15,504 nucleotides of DNA. Origin: an uncultured Lachnospiraceae bacterium (GTDB lineage: Bacteria > Bacillota_A > Clostridia > Lachnospirales > Lachnospiraceae). The stretch covers positions 1 to 15,504 of the forward strand of contig USDU01000034.1 in assembly GCA_900553635.1 (NCBI GenBank), given 5' to 3'. How positions within the stretch are numbered: position 1 is the stretch's first letter; every line of letters starts with the position of its first letter. The notes beneath the pieces were generated by a model, which did no database searches, was not told the origin of the DNA, and saw only the letters and a list, made by a program, of their open reading frames with translations. A program made the translations under genes and the position numbers. Shown here one piece after another: positions 6,810 to 15,026 of this stretch.

Positions 6810-7490
6810 TTATTTTACCTTTCTGTCAAGTAATAGTTGGGTAACAGCAGCTCCCAGTCCGGTAATACCCGCAAGAAGCAAAATGATCCAGAATACCGCC
6901 TCATTTTCATCGCCTGTCTGTACCCGGGTACCTGTTTCGGAAGGCTTCTGCCGGCTGGATTTCTGCCCTGATTTATCTTCCGTTTTTTTCTCCGGTTCCT
7001 TTTCCGGCTTCTTTCCCTCGTCGTCCGCGAACCGAAGCTCGTCAGTCTTAGTTCCCTGCGGATCCTTTTCCCGCAGAGTCGATGTAACTGTCAATTCTCC
7101 ATTTTCCCCGTTGACAGCCATGACATGCAGATAATACACAGCGATCTGCTTCTGATCCTCCCGGGTCATCGTCAGTACATAATGATAGTCTCCCGGCTTT
7201 TCAAACCGGATTTCCGGCAGCTGCGTGATGGTCTTCTCCCTGGTCAGTGTTACACAATATTCCTCCTGGCTTCCGTCCGGCATGGGACATCCTTCATCCA
7301 GTCCCTTCAGGGCCAACTGATATGTTTTGTCCTCATTCAGACCGCCCTGTCCCCAGGTAATTGTTACCGGCAGGGTAAACCGGCTGCCGCCTGACGCGTA
7401 CACCGGAAAGGCCAACATCAGGAACAGCCCCAAAGCTATCAATAAACTATATCTTTTTACTCTTCTTACTCTGTAAAATATTCTTCTCAT
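6810..7490 (-). CDS. FctB-like minor (probable basal) pilin with sortase signal
   Basis: The 226-residue protein has a basic N-terminus and signal segment (about 14-32, ending near YAS), one small beta-rich extracellular domain (about 36-155) resembling an FctA-type pilin module (KPGDYHYVLTMTRE), a charged stalk rich in Pro, Glu and Lys (156-187), the sorting motif VQTGD at 190-194, a membrane segment (about 198-219) and the tail DRKVK. C68 and C79 could form a disulfide. A small pilin with a Pro-rich stalk placed last in the operon is the layout of FctB, the wall-anchored basal pilin of group A Streptococcus. The ATG overlaps the sortase stop (ATGA at 7490-7487), indicating translational coupling. 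Role by synteny; family membership moderately sure. Confidence 0.75.
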   Translation of the reverse strand: MRRIFYRVRRVKRYSLLIALGLFLMLAFPVYASGGSRFTLPVTITWGQGGLNEDKTYQLALKGLDEGCPMPDGSQEEYCVTLTREKTITQLPEIRFEKPGDYHYVLTMTREDQKQIAVYYLHVMAVNGENGELTVTSTLREKDPQGTKTDELRFADDEGKKPEKEPEKKTEDKSGQKSSRQKPSETGTRVQTGDENEAVFWIILLLAGITGLGAAVTQLLLDRKVK

Positions 7491-8230
7491 TTGCGCTCAT
7501 ATACCATCAATACAACAATACGTTCTTCTTCCTTTTCCGACGAACAGGTGCTGAGAGCCAGGACAGCCCAACTATCCGGTTCTTCTGAAAGCTTCTCCAA
7601 AAGCTCCTTTCTGACATACTGCCCCTTCGTTAAAACTGTCTGCCGAAACACATCCGAATCCGGTCCGCAATCCTGCGGTTCAAAGATGCAGGAGTCCGCT
7701 GCATCCACCTTCATAACCGCCAGAAACATAAGCGGATACGTTTTTCCCGGAACCATCAGTGTTCCTGTGGTATGCTCTTCCACAAAGTCCTCTTCCAGAT
7801 ACCGGTCCAGATCCCCAAACATCCTGTGCTTTTCCATATGATGTCCATACACCAGCTGGTATGCGCCCCAAAATGTTCTGTCGCACCTGGAATCCAGAAA
7901 AATGCTTCCTGCCAGGGCATATTCCCCGTACACATTTTTGTTCAGATATTCCAGGTTATCCTCGCCCTGCACAATTGGGTCATCGATTCCGGTACCCTCC
8001 AGGGTCAGCCAGGCCGCCACATCCGGATTGAGTCTCTGAAGCTCTTCAAAGGATGGACTTTCTTCCTTTGGCCTCTGCTTTCTCAGCTCCTGCTGAAGCT
8101 TAAGCGGCGCGTCATAGATGGTGTTATTATCCCAGATGCAGTAGACACAGTAAAGCGCTGTTACAAGCAGCGTCAGCAAAACAGCCACATCCAGCAGTCT
8201 GTTGAGCAGCTTCAGCAGAATGCTTCCCAT
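7487..8230 (-). CDS. srtB: Class B sortase (pilus polymerase)
   Basis: A membrane-anchored cysteine transpeptidase. With the ATG at 8230 it has 247 residues: a membrane helix near 13-33, a linker, then the sortase fold starting near NPDVAAWLTLEGTGIDDPIVQG. Catalytic residues are H130 (VYGHHM), C229 (LSTCSS) and R237 (EEERIVV). The NPDVVAW-type entry, LxLSTC signature and MF.DL..Y segment are class B traits. Class B sortases polymerise pili in group A Streptococcus (Spy0129 type). It lies between the backbone pilin and the small pilin, so it very likely links these pilins. The frame extends upstream to a TTG at 8272, overlapping the pilin gene; the ATG is preferred because it lies seven bases after the pilin stop (coupling) and gives a normal signal anchor, although its Shine-Dalgarno is weak. 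Confidence 0.92.
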   Translation of the reverse strand: MGSILLKLLNRLLDVAVLLTLLVTALYCVYCIWDNNTIYDAPLKLQQELRKQRPKEESPSFEELQRLNPDVAAWLTLEGTGIDDPIVQGEDNLEYLNKNVYGEYALAGSIFLDSRCDRTFWGAYQLVYGHHMEKHRMFGDLDRYLEEDFVEEHTTGTLMVPGKTYPLMFLAVMKVDAADSCIFEPQDCGPDSDVFRQTVLTKGQYVRKELLEKLSEEPDSWAVLALSTCSSEKEEERIVVLMVYERK

Positions 8231-8237
8231 ACTCTGC

Positions 8238-9431
8238 TTATTTTTCTCTGTCACGGCGTTTCTTACCTGCAAAGAACAAAAGAGCTGCAGCCGCTATGCC
8301 CGCAAGTACAAAGACGTAGGGCAGATCGGAAAGGAAGATGCCGGTGTCGATGGTTGTCTCTCTTTTGTTTTCAATCTCCACAGACTGCGTCATTCCCACT
8401 GTGCCGGCTCCGGCTGCCGTATCCGTTATGGTTCCGCTTTTGCCGCCGGCAGACTCTGTACCATTGTATTTCGGTGTGTGATAGCCGTCTACCTGCGTCT
8501 CCTTTACCTGGTAGGTGACGCCCTTCGGAATATTGGAAAATACCACCGTTGTTCCGTCCTTCACCTTAACGGAAGCGGTTGCGCCGGTTTTCGCAGCATT
8601 GATAACAGCTTCTGTCGGATTGCCTGTTATACCGGCGCTGGTGCTGATGGCGATCGGCGCGTGGATTTCTGTTCCGGCAGGCGCGGTAAAGGTAACCGTT
8701 ACATCAAACTCTCTGTTTCTGTCTCCCATATTACCGGTAACTGTCTTTGTGACGCTCAAGCTGCCTGCGGCGTACACATTGGTTACATTCTCTGCTTTTT
8801 GTCCCAGAGAACCATCCGCATTGACCCTGTACAGCTTTACGTTGTCGATTTTCAGGGCTCCGGCTGACGCGTCGTCATTGACCACTGCCACGCGGACCGC
8901 ATAGGTATCTGCGGCATAGGTTACGCCGGCTGTATTTCCCGCTTTCTCCCGGAACTCATAGTAATAGTAGCCCACGCTCTGATAGCTGTCCGCCGTGACC
9001 GCGACTGCCACCGGCTGCGTAACGGGCGCTGACGCCGCGTCCGTTGTCTTTGACAGGTTCCCTTCCGCATACGTGACAGAACCAATGGTTATCGCTTTTG
9101 CAGCATCCGGAATGCTGTCAGCCTGTCCCGCCAGAAGCTCTCCCAGCTTTGTGATCTGATCCAGATTGGCGGCGCTATTATATTTTGTACAGGACACTGC
9201 ATACAGCGTCGCCTGATTCTCCTGGGGCGTTGTATCTGCACTTTCAAATCTGAATGTCTCTGCCGGGCTTTTGGCCCCTTCCGCGCTGTCTCCATCCAAT
9301 TGATATACCTTATTGAACGAATAGCCCGTGGTTGCTCCGCCTTCTTCCGCTCTTGCTGTCTTTGCATTTCCCAGCACCAGCACTGCTGCCAGCGCCACGC
9401 CATATACTGTTTTCCATGCTTTCTTTTTCAT
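8238..9431 (-). CDS. FctA/Spy0128-like major (backbone) pilin with isopeptide domains
   Basis: The 397-residue protein has a signal peptide (1-28, cleavage after ARA), two pilin domains, a sorting signal and a basic tail. Domain 1 (about 32-220) shows a candidate Lys (K41, FNKVYQL), Glu (E162, YYEFREKAG) and Asn (N218). Domain 2 (about 223-357) shows K229 (SVTKTV), E311 (TYQVKET) and N355 (IENKRE), the Lys-Asn-with-Glu pattern that forms intramolecular isopeptide bonds in Spy0128. The sorting motif TTIDTGIF (359-366) is followed by a membrane helix (about 370-388) and KKRRDREK. It lacks the canonical LP of LPXTG. AAAGGA lies about 12 bases before the ATG. The 47-base gap after the sipA-like gene is the largest inside the operon. 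Call as backbone pilin rests on domain type and position. Confidence 0.87.
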   Translation of the reverse strand: MKKKAWKTVYGVALAAVLVLGNAKTARAEEGGATTGYSFNKVYQLDGDSAEGAKSPAETFRFESADTTPQENQATLYAVSCTKYNSAANLDQITKLGELLAGQADSIPDAAKAITIGSVTYAEGNLSKTTDAASAPVTQPVAVAVTADSYQSVGYYYYEFREKAGNTAGVTYAADTYAVRVAVVNDDASAGALKIDNVKLYRVNADGSLGQKAENVTNVYAAGSLSVTKTVTGNMGDRNREFDVTVTFTAPAGTEIHAPIAISTSAGITGNPTEAVINAAKTGATASVKVKDGTTVVFSNIPKGVTYQVKETQVDGYHTPKYNGTESAGGKSGTITDTAAGAGTVGMTQSVEIENKRETTIDTGIFLSDLPYVFVLAGIAAAALLFFAGKKRRDREK

Positions 9432-9478
9432 AAGTTTTTCATTCCTTTGGACTGGTTTCTATTTGCTGCTTTTTTCTC

Positions 9479-9868
9479 TCACAGGCCTCTTCTTCTGAGA
9501 ATTGTTATAATCCTTCCCCTTACCTGTTTTCGAGGTACTTCGTCGCCATCCGGGCTGTCTTCCGGGTCTGTCTGGTAATCCTGCTGCACAGACAGTGTCT
9601 CCTCGCCTGTATTTTCTTCCTCTTTTTCCGCTACTCTTCCGAAATGTAGCGCCCCGCCGGCCTCATATACTATGACGTCGCCTGTCCGGTATTCCCGCTC
9701 CAGTCGGTAGCCCAGGGCCAGATCCCCGTCCTTCAGGGACGGGTACATCTCCATTCCGGTCACCCGCCCCAGAAAAAGGACTCTGGTAAATACCAGATAT
9801 AGAATCAAAAGGAATACGGCTGCCCGCACAAATAATCTTAGATATCCTTTTCCAAGTCCCTGCTTCAT
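9479..9868 (-). CDS. SipA-like pilus assembly protein (signal peptidase I homologue without catalytic dyad)
   Basis: The 129-residue protein has the S26 signal peptidase layout: one N-terminal membrane anchor (about 10-33), then box B (GMEMYPSLKDGDLAL, 38-52), GDVIVYE (63-69), a shortened HFGRVAEKEE region (75-84) and a C-terminal VPRKQVRGRIITI strand (111-123). In active enzymes box B holds Ser before M.P (SMEPT); here that position is E40. The general-base Lys of the KRV box is G77. Both catalytic residues are therefore missing, as in SipA of group A Streptococcus, a dead homologue needed for pilus assembly with the dyad replaced by an acidic residue and Gly. The protein probably helps pilin polymerisation rather than cleaving signal peptides. 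Its ATG directly follows the adhesin TAG (9871-9869), so translation is likely coupled. Confidence 0.82.
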   Translation of the reverse strand: MKQGLGKGYLRLFVRAAVFLLILYLVFTRVLFLGRVTGMEMYPSLKDGDLALGYRLEREYRTGDVIVYEAGGALHFGRVAEKEEENTGEETLSVQQDYQTDPEDSPDGDEVPRKQVRGRIITILRRRGL

Positions 9869-12800
9869 CTATCTGCGTCTCCGTCTGCTTATCCAAAACA
9901 GGATTCCAACGATCACGATTCCGCCCAGAAGGCTTCCGTAAATCAGATTGGATTCCGTGAAGATTCCCGTTCCGGGCTCCATGTCAGCATACTGCCGGTT
10001 CGTGATCTTCACCGACTCCGCGGTTCCATCCTCCGAAATGGTGACGGCATCGGCTCCGCTCTTATATTCCACCCGATATTTCAGGCCATTGGCCATCGTG
10101 ACGACGGTACCCGTGGATGTTATGGGATTGCCATTACTATCCAGCTCCAGTACACGGTACCGCGCTCCCACCGGCACCTGCGTAAACTCCGGCTTTTCTG
10201 TGGAGCTGCCGTTCAGCTTATAGGTCACATTTCCATTCTGACAGATAACCTCCAGAAGCTGCAAAGCTGCTGTACTGTCATAGCTTCCCGATTCCTGATA
10301 GGGATACAGTCCGAACCGGTAACTGCCATCCGGCAGCCCGGAACCGGTGACCGTTTCCCCATTCACATTCTGAAAGGTTTTTTCCAGTCCCAGTCTGCCT
10401 TTTTCATTGTAGGCTGTCACGTAGTATGTGGTTCCGGAATAGGAGATCTTCGCCCCCCATTCCCGCCACTTTACCAGCTCCGGCGGAAAATTGTCATCCA
10501 CTTTTTTGGCAATCACATAGTACTGCGGTGTTTTATCCAGCACATACCCTTCCGGCGCTTCTTCTTCCGTCAGGCGATATACGGTATTATACTGTAACCT
10601 TGTTCCGTCTGTGTTTCCAAAAGAGAATATTCCAGCCGGATTGCCTGTGCTGCCGGTGGTTCCTACTATGTCCGTTCCATTTTCCACCTTTTTCCAGCAC
10701 TTTTCATCTGTATTCCAGGCCACCTGCTCCAGCCTGAATTTTGCTCCATTCAGTGCGGCAGCTGTATTGTCCTTATCTACTTTCTTCACCTGAAGCACCG
10801 GATAGGTAGTGGTTTCCGCTGTTGAGCTCACCGTGTACCTTACTGTGGCATCTTTGATTTGCGCAATATCGCTGCTCTGCCCCCACCAGTACGCCGCATT
10901 GTTTACGGAAATATCCTGATCCGGCGGGCTGTTCAGGATCGCGTCATAGGTAATGGTAAGCGCCTGTCCGTCGGGTATGGTCAGTATCAGCTTTTGTCTG
11001 TCCTCTGTATCTTCAATGCGCGATAAAATATTGGATATCTGGTTTCCGTCCTTATCCGTTACCTTCAGTGATTCCGTATCGAACTGCAGCGGATCCTTCA
11101 TTTCGTCCACCAGGGTCAGGGTATCTTCTCCTTTTACCAGATCCTCTCCCAGACTGTTTACCTGCAATGTAAAGGGCAGCTTGCTGTTATCCACGCTTCC
11201 CATTTCTTTACTGATGGTCTTTTTTGTAACTGTTACCGTGGCGGAAGAATTACTGATCACCTTATCCGAATCATTCTTTACTGTAATTGCGTTGACAAAC
11301 TCCTTTTCTTTTCCATTCAGCAGTATCTCCGGATCGCTGACCCTTGTAAGCACCTGGATTTCCAGAGAACGCTGATCCGCCGATTCGCCGCCCTTCCGAA
11401 GGTTTTCCACCCGGAACTGAAGCTGTCCTGTCTCACTGTTAAAGTAGGAAATACAGGTCCTCTCTACATTTCCTCTGTCATTGCCATCTATCAGCGCGGT
11501 TGTCTCCAGCTTTTCCCAGTTTTGATCATTCTTGTATTCACCGATTTCCGGAACCACAGGCGGATTATCAAAGAGTTCTTTCGCAATCCAGAAATATCTG
11601 GCGTATACCGGTGTCAGTCCCTCCGGAATCTGATCCTCCACATGCACGGTACCTTCCAGATCCCCGGCGTAGTTGATCTTGATTCGCCACTCCACATAGG
11701 TGCCCGGCTCTGTAATTTCATCTTGAAGCAGCTGGCTGATATTTCCTTTTTCATTTGAAATGACCTTCCAGTCTGATCCACCGCTGTATTCATAGACGCC
11801 GGCCATTTCTTTAAAATTGGTTCCGGCTGAAGCTCCACGCAGTACTGTTTCATTTACTTTCATAAATTCCGAAGTGCTGCTCTCCCGGAACCACAGCTCA
11901 TTATAATAATTTCTCCAGGCTCTTGTCCCGTTCAGATTATAAGTCGGTCTGGTCTGCAGAACCATGTAGAGATGCTCACCCTCTTGTAATGTCAATGTTT
12001 TCTTTATTTCTATGGTGGCTGATGTTCCATCTGCAGGCGCGCTCCATGCATAGTCCGCATCCGCCGGAAGGGCTTCACCATTTTTATTATTTCCCGAAAG
12101 CTTCTTCATTCCCTTATCTGCTTCCAGCTCTCTGACCGAACCATAGTAATCCGTAAAACTTTTTCCATCCGGAATTGTTCCGATATACAGGCCTGTCATG
12201 GATGTACCACGCACCTGATGCAGGGAGCCGACGCTGGTGGAAGGCACGTCCTTTATCTGTGTCCCTGCGCTAATCTCCGTTCCGGTAACGTCAATCACCC
12301 AATATAAGCGCCCTTGAGCCCAGTCGCCGCTGCTTTCTCTGTTATGGTCGAAATACCAGCCCGACTTTACGAGATTCAGGTTTTTCTCTCCCTGTAACAC
12401 AGTGGATGTGCTTACCTGCACACCGGCCAGAGTCACCGAAATTCCGCCAGGTCCCACCACATTGCCTTTTACCGTAAAGGCATTACCGGTTGTCACCTGA
12501 CTGACGTTCGATACCTGGTTCGGTTTCGCGTAGTAAGTTAAGAGGAAAGCGCCCTTACATACGTCTCCATCTGCCATGCCCAGTTCCTTCGGACTAAAAC
12601 TGAAGGTAGACATCTTGTCAATATCCGCCCATACCGTCTTCGTCACCGTCGTTTTCTTCAGAAGCTCCACTGCCTGCGTGTCATTTGCCGGCTGTTCACG
12701 CAAGCCACTTTCGTAATAGTCCACCCGCAGATATCCCGTATAAGCCAGATACTCATTTTTCAGGGTGTCTGTGAGAACCGCAGAGGCCACATCCCAGTCT

Positions 12801-14899
12801 GCCGCTTCATTGACCACTACCTGATAGGGAAAGCTTCCCGCCGGTACTGTAAAGGAAGCAGCCGCGTCTGTCGCTTCTACCCAGGAACTGGATGCGTTCT
12901 GATAACGGTAAACTGCAGCCCCTTCAGAGAGCGGCACATTTTTATCTTCTGCTGTCTTCTCACTCTGGAGCTTTCTGTCCCAAACCTTTTTATCCAACGT
13001 CTTTTCCACGTTTGCGAAAGAAAAGGATTGATTTCCGCCCGTTACAGTATCATCGGAATAGGCTGCCGCCCTGTTTTTAATGCGAATTGTTTCGTTCCCC
13101 AAAGCAAAGATATCCCCACTCACCTCTACCTGATAAGTCAGAGTCATGGTCTCTCCCGGATTCAGGGTATCGATATAGAAGTCAAACCTTTTTTCCGTAT
13201 TGCTGTCATAGATGATCGGATTGCTCTGATCCTTATGTGGATTCTGTCCGATATTCTGCCTTTTGGATTCATCCACCTTACTTCCCTGATACAACTGAAA
13301 GCTTCCAACTGCATAATGCAGATAGGGCAGGTATCTGATATCTGTAATATTCTTTAAGGCGTCATTGATTTTTACATTCTTTAACGGATAGGTATTGGTC
13401 TTGTCTGCACTGACTGTCACCTGGTAAGTAATGGTTCCGCCTCCGGACTCATTCAGTGTATATTTGCCGCCGGTCTTCTTAATTTCCACATTGGTGTGCG
13501 GTTCAAAGTTTGTCGATACCGTCTGATGCGGATAGCTCCTTGCAAAAGAGGCTGCCGCATTCGTGATGGCGCCCCTGCTCTGGGCTCCTGTATATTCCGG
13601 CTTTAATTGTACGCGGTAAACAAGACTGCGGCTTTCCTGTGCATTCATGTTTCCCACATTCCACACCAGAACGCCCGGAGACGTAACCGAAGCTCCAGCC
13701 GGTTTCGGAATCGGGGCCGCTTCTGTGATGGTGTTCCCCAGATATAGCTTACCCGTTCCAGCCTGATTTCCGACCTCGTAAGGCGCCACAGAAGAATCCT
13801 GGTCCGTACCCGCCCCGCTCTCTGTACCAGTCACACCTACATACTTCTCTATATATTCCGCATTTGCCGTGAAGTGATCCGTAACCTTTATCTCCGGCAT
13901 GGCCGTGTCTCCCGTAGACACGGTAAGCGTATATTCCAGATAAGATACACCGGCTTCGTCCGTTATAAACTTACCTGCGGTTTTCGTCAGATTCAGAGTA
14001 CCCAGTCTCGCGTCGCTTTCTGTTTCAAATGGGAGACTTATGTTCATGTTTCCTATGATCAGATTCTGATTCGGATTCTCTCTCACCTTATCCCGGTCAG
14101 CTCCTGCATAAAATGAGAAAGAACCGTCAATCGTCTTGACTTCTGCTTCCTCCCGCTTCAGGAATTCATCCGTAAAGCTCATCTGAATCGTCTTAGCTGA
14201 GGTATCAGCCGTAATCGTTCCGATTTCTTTTCCATTCGCGTCCTGTATAACGCTTAATTCCACATGTGGCTCAATGAGCAAATCCGGCAGCCTGTACTGC
14301 AGTGTCCTGCTGTGAGCCTCCACATCTCCTGCGTTCGCATTTTTATAAGAAATGGTGAATTTTAATTCAGCGTCCGCAGGGATACCTGTCGTATCAGCGC
14401 CTACTTCCACCCAGTTATCGCCTGATTTCTCCGTTCGGTACCAGACCTGCACCTTCGTAATATAGGACGTCACATCCAGTGGTTCTGCAGTCGTCTCTTC
14501 CGCCTGTGATACGACGGCAATTTCATTTTGTTCCCCGGAACTATCCCCTGCCAGCTCAGCCACATCGGAATTTTCCTCCTCTGTAGCTGTCGCGTCACCA
14601 GCCGTTGCATCTGCTTCCGCTTTATCCGATGCAGTCGCATCTGAGGCATTCTCACCGGACTTATCCCCGCCCGGGACAGCCGCATCCGAATCCGGCGTCT
14701 CTCCATCCTCTGTTCCTTCTCCGCCGATCGGATCGCCATCCTCATTCTGCCTGTTCTCTTCGCTCTGACTGGTTTCTTCTTCCTGACTGATTCCTTCATT
14801 TTCAGCCAAAATCTTCAAATATGGCTGAGGCAGCTTTATGACCAGAAATACAGCAAGCGCAAGAAGAAGCCAGTTTTTCCTCTTCCGTATAAATCTCAT
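9869..14899 (-). CDS. Very large sortase-anchored surface protein, probable pilus tip adhesin
   Basis: About 1,676 residues. Parts in order: basic start and signal segment (to about 33); an acidic low-complexity linker (about 33-142) rich in Glu, Asp, Ala, Thr and Gly with degenerate DATA-like repeats; a beta-rich head starting TSYITKVQVWYRT (about 143-300); a series of beta domains, two with related openings (LNLTKTAGKF near 302; VEIKKTGGKY near 470); a Cna-B/SpaA-like isopeptide domain (about 1365-1475: LQVKKVD Lys, TEEEAPEGY Glu); a final pilin-like domain (about 1500-1637); sorting motif EPGTG followed by IF (1641-1647); membrane helix; five Arg. It is first in the pilus operon, where Cpa lies in group A Streptococcus. 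The ATG at 14899 is preferred because GGTGA precedes it; a GTG at 14908 is three codons upstream. The ligand is unknown; most of the middle is not assignable by eye. Confidence 0.8.
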   Translation of the reverse strand: MRFIRKRKNWLLLALAVFLVIKLPQPYLKILAENEGISQEEETSQSEENRQNEDGDPIGGEGTEDGETPDSDAAVPGGDKSGENASDATASDKAEADATAGDATATEEENSDVAELAGDSSGEQNEIAVVSQAEETTAEPLDVTSYITKVQVWYRTEKSGDNWVEVGADTTGIPADAELKFTISYKNANAGDVEAHSRTLQYRLPDLLIEPHVELSVIQDANGKEIGTITADTSAKTIQMSFTDEFLKREEAEVKTIDGSFSFYAGADRDKVRENPNQNLIIGNMNISLPFETESDARLGTLNLTKTAGKFITDEAGVSYLEYTLTVSTGDTAMPEIKVTDHFTANAEYIEKYVGVTGTESGAGTDQDSSVAPYEVGNQAGTGKLYLGNTITEAAPIPKPAGASVTSPGVLVWNVGNMNAQESRSLVYRVQLKPEYTGAQSRGAITNAAASFARSYPHQTVSTNFEPHTNVEIKKTGGKYTLNESGGGTITYQVTVSADKTNTYPLKNVKINDALKNITDIRYLPYLHYAVGSFQLYQGSKVDESKRQNIGQNPHKDQSNPIIYDSNTEKRFDFYIDTLNPGETMTLTYQVEVSGDIFALGNETIRIKNRAAAYSDDTVTGGNQSFSFANVEKTLDKKVWDRKLQSEKTAEDKNVPLSEGAAVYRYQNASSSWVEATDAAASFTVPAGSFPYQVVVNEAADWDVASAVLTDTLKNEYLAYTGYLRVDYYESGLREQPANDTQAVELLKKTTVTKTVWADIDKMSTFSFSPKELGMADGDVCKGAFLLTYYAKPNQVSNVSQVTTGNAFTVKGNVVGPGGISVTLAGVQVSTSTVLQGEKNLNLVKSGWYFDHNRESSGDWAQGRLYWVIDVTGTEISAGTQIKDVPSTSVGSLHQVRGTSMTGLYIGTIPDGKSFTDYYGSVRELEADKGMKKLSGNNKNGEALPADADYAWSAPADGTSATIEIKKTLTLQEGEHLYMVLQTRPTYNLNGTRAWRNYYNELWFRESSTSEFMKVNETVLRGASAGTNFKEMAGVYEYSGGSDWKVISNEKGNISQLLQDEITEPGTYVEWRIKINYAGDLEGTVHVEDQIPEGLTPVYARYFWIAKELFDNPPVVPEIGEYKNDQNWEKLETTALIDGNDRGNVERTCISYFNSETGQLQFRVENLRKGGESADQRSLEIQVLTRVSDPEILLNGKEKEFVNAITVKNDSDKVISNSSATVTVTKKTISKEMGSVDNSKLPFTLQVNSLGEDLVKGEDTLTLVDEMKDPLQFDTESLKVTDKDGNQISNILSRIEDTEDRQKLILTIPDGQALTITYDAILNSPPDQDISVNNAAYWWGQSSDIAQIKDATVRYTVSSTAETTTYPVLQVKKVDKDNTAAALNGAKFRLEQVAWNTDEKCWKKVENGTDIVGTTGSTGNPAGIFSFGNTDGTRLQYNTVYRLTEEEAPEGYVLDKTPQYYVIAKKVDDNFPPELVKWREWGAKISYSGTTYYVTAYNEKGRLGLEKTFQNVNGETVTGSGLPDGSYRFGLYPYQESGSYDSTAALQLLEVICQNGNVTYKLNGSSTEKPEFTQVPVGARYRVLELDSNGNPITSTGTVVTMANGLKYRVEYKSGADAVTISEDGTAESVKITNRQYADMEPGTGIFTESNLIYGSLLGGIVIVGILFWISRRRRR

Positions 14900-14941
14900 C
14901 TTTTTCACCGTTTTTCAACAATATTCTTAGTTGGATTGTGT

Positions 14942-14966
14942 TGATTTATGCGTGTTTACGCAATCA
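14942..14966. promoter_or_regulatory. Imperfect dyad in the leader of the pilus operon
   Basis: GCGT (14950-14953) and ACGC (14958-14961) flank GTTT, and TGATT (14942-14946) pairs with AATCA (14962-14966), with a three-base bulge on one side. It lies between the predicted transcription start and the adhesin start codon, so it could be an operator or a weak leader hairpin. Confidence 0.3.
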
Positions 14967-14982
14967 TCCATTATAATTCAAC

Positions 14983-15011
14983 ATTATATCGCATCCCTGT
15001 ACATATTTCAA
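14983..15011 (-). promoter_or_regulatory. Sigma-A promoter of the pilus operon
   Basis: On the minus strand TTGAAA (15011-15006) and a perfect TATAAT (14988-14983) are 17 bases apart. The predicted start near 14976 leaves about 75 bases of leader before the adhesin start. A second TATAAT at 14975-14970 has no matching -35. Confidence 0.82.
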
Positions 15012-15026
15012 CTATTCAAGACAATA

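Noticed and set aside
7772..8867. Two overlapping + strand frames of 221 and 248 residues
   Set aside because: They are antisense to the sortase and backbone pilin genes and have shadow-like composition.
9869..14908. Internal thioester (Cys-Gln) domain in the adhesin as in streptococcal Cpa
   Set aside because: The few Cys residues visible do not sit in the expected Cys...Gln motif context.
6791..15016. CAACTATT occurring as a direct 8-mer on both flanks of the pilus operon (6791-6798 and 15009-15016) as a possible target duplication
   Set aside because: Eight A+T-rich bases can recur by chance, the right copy overlaps the -35 hexamer of the promoter, and no transposase or integrase is in the operon.
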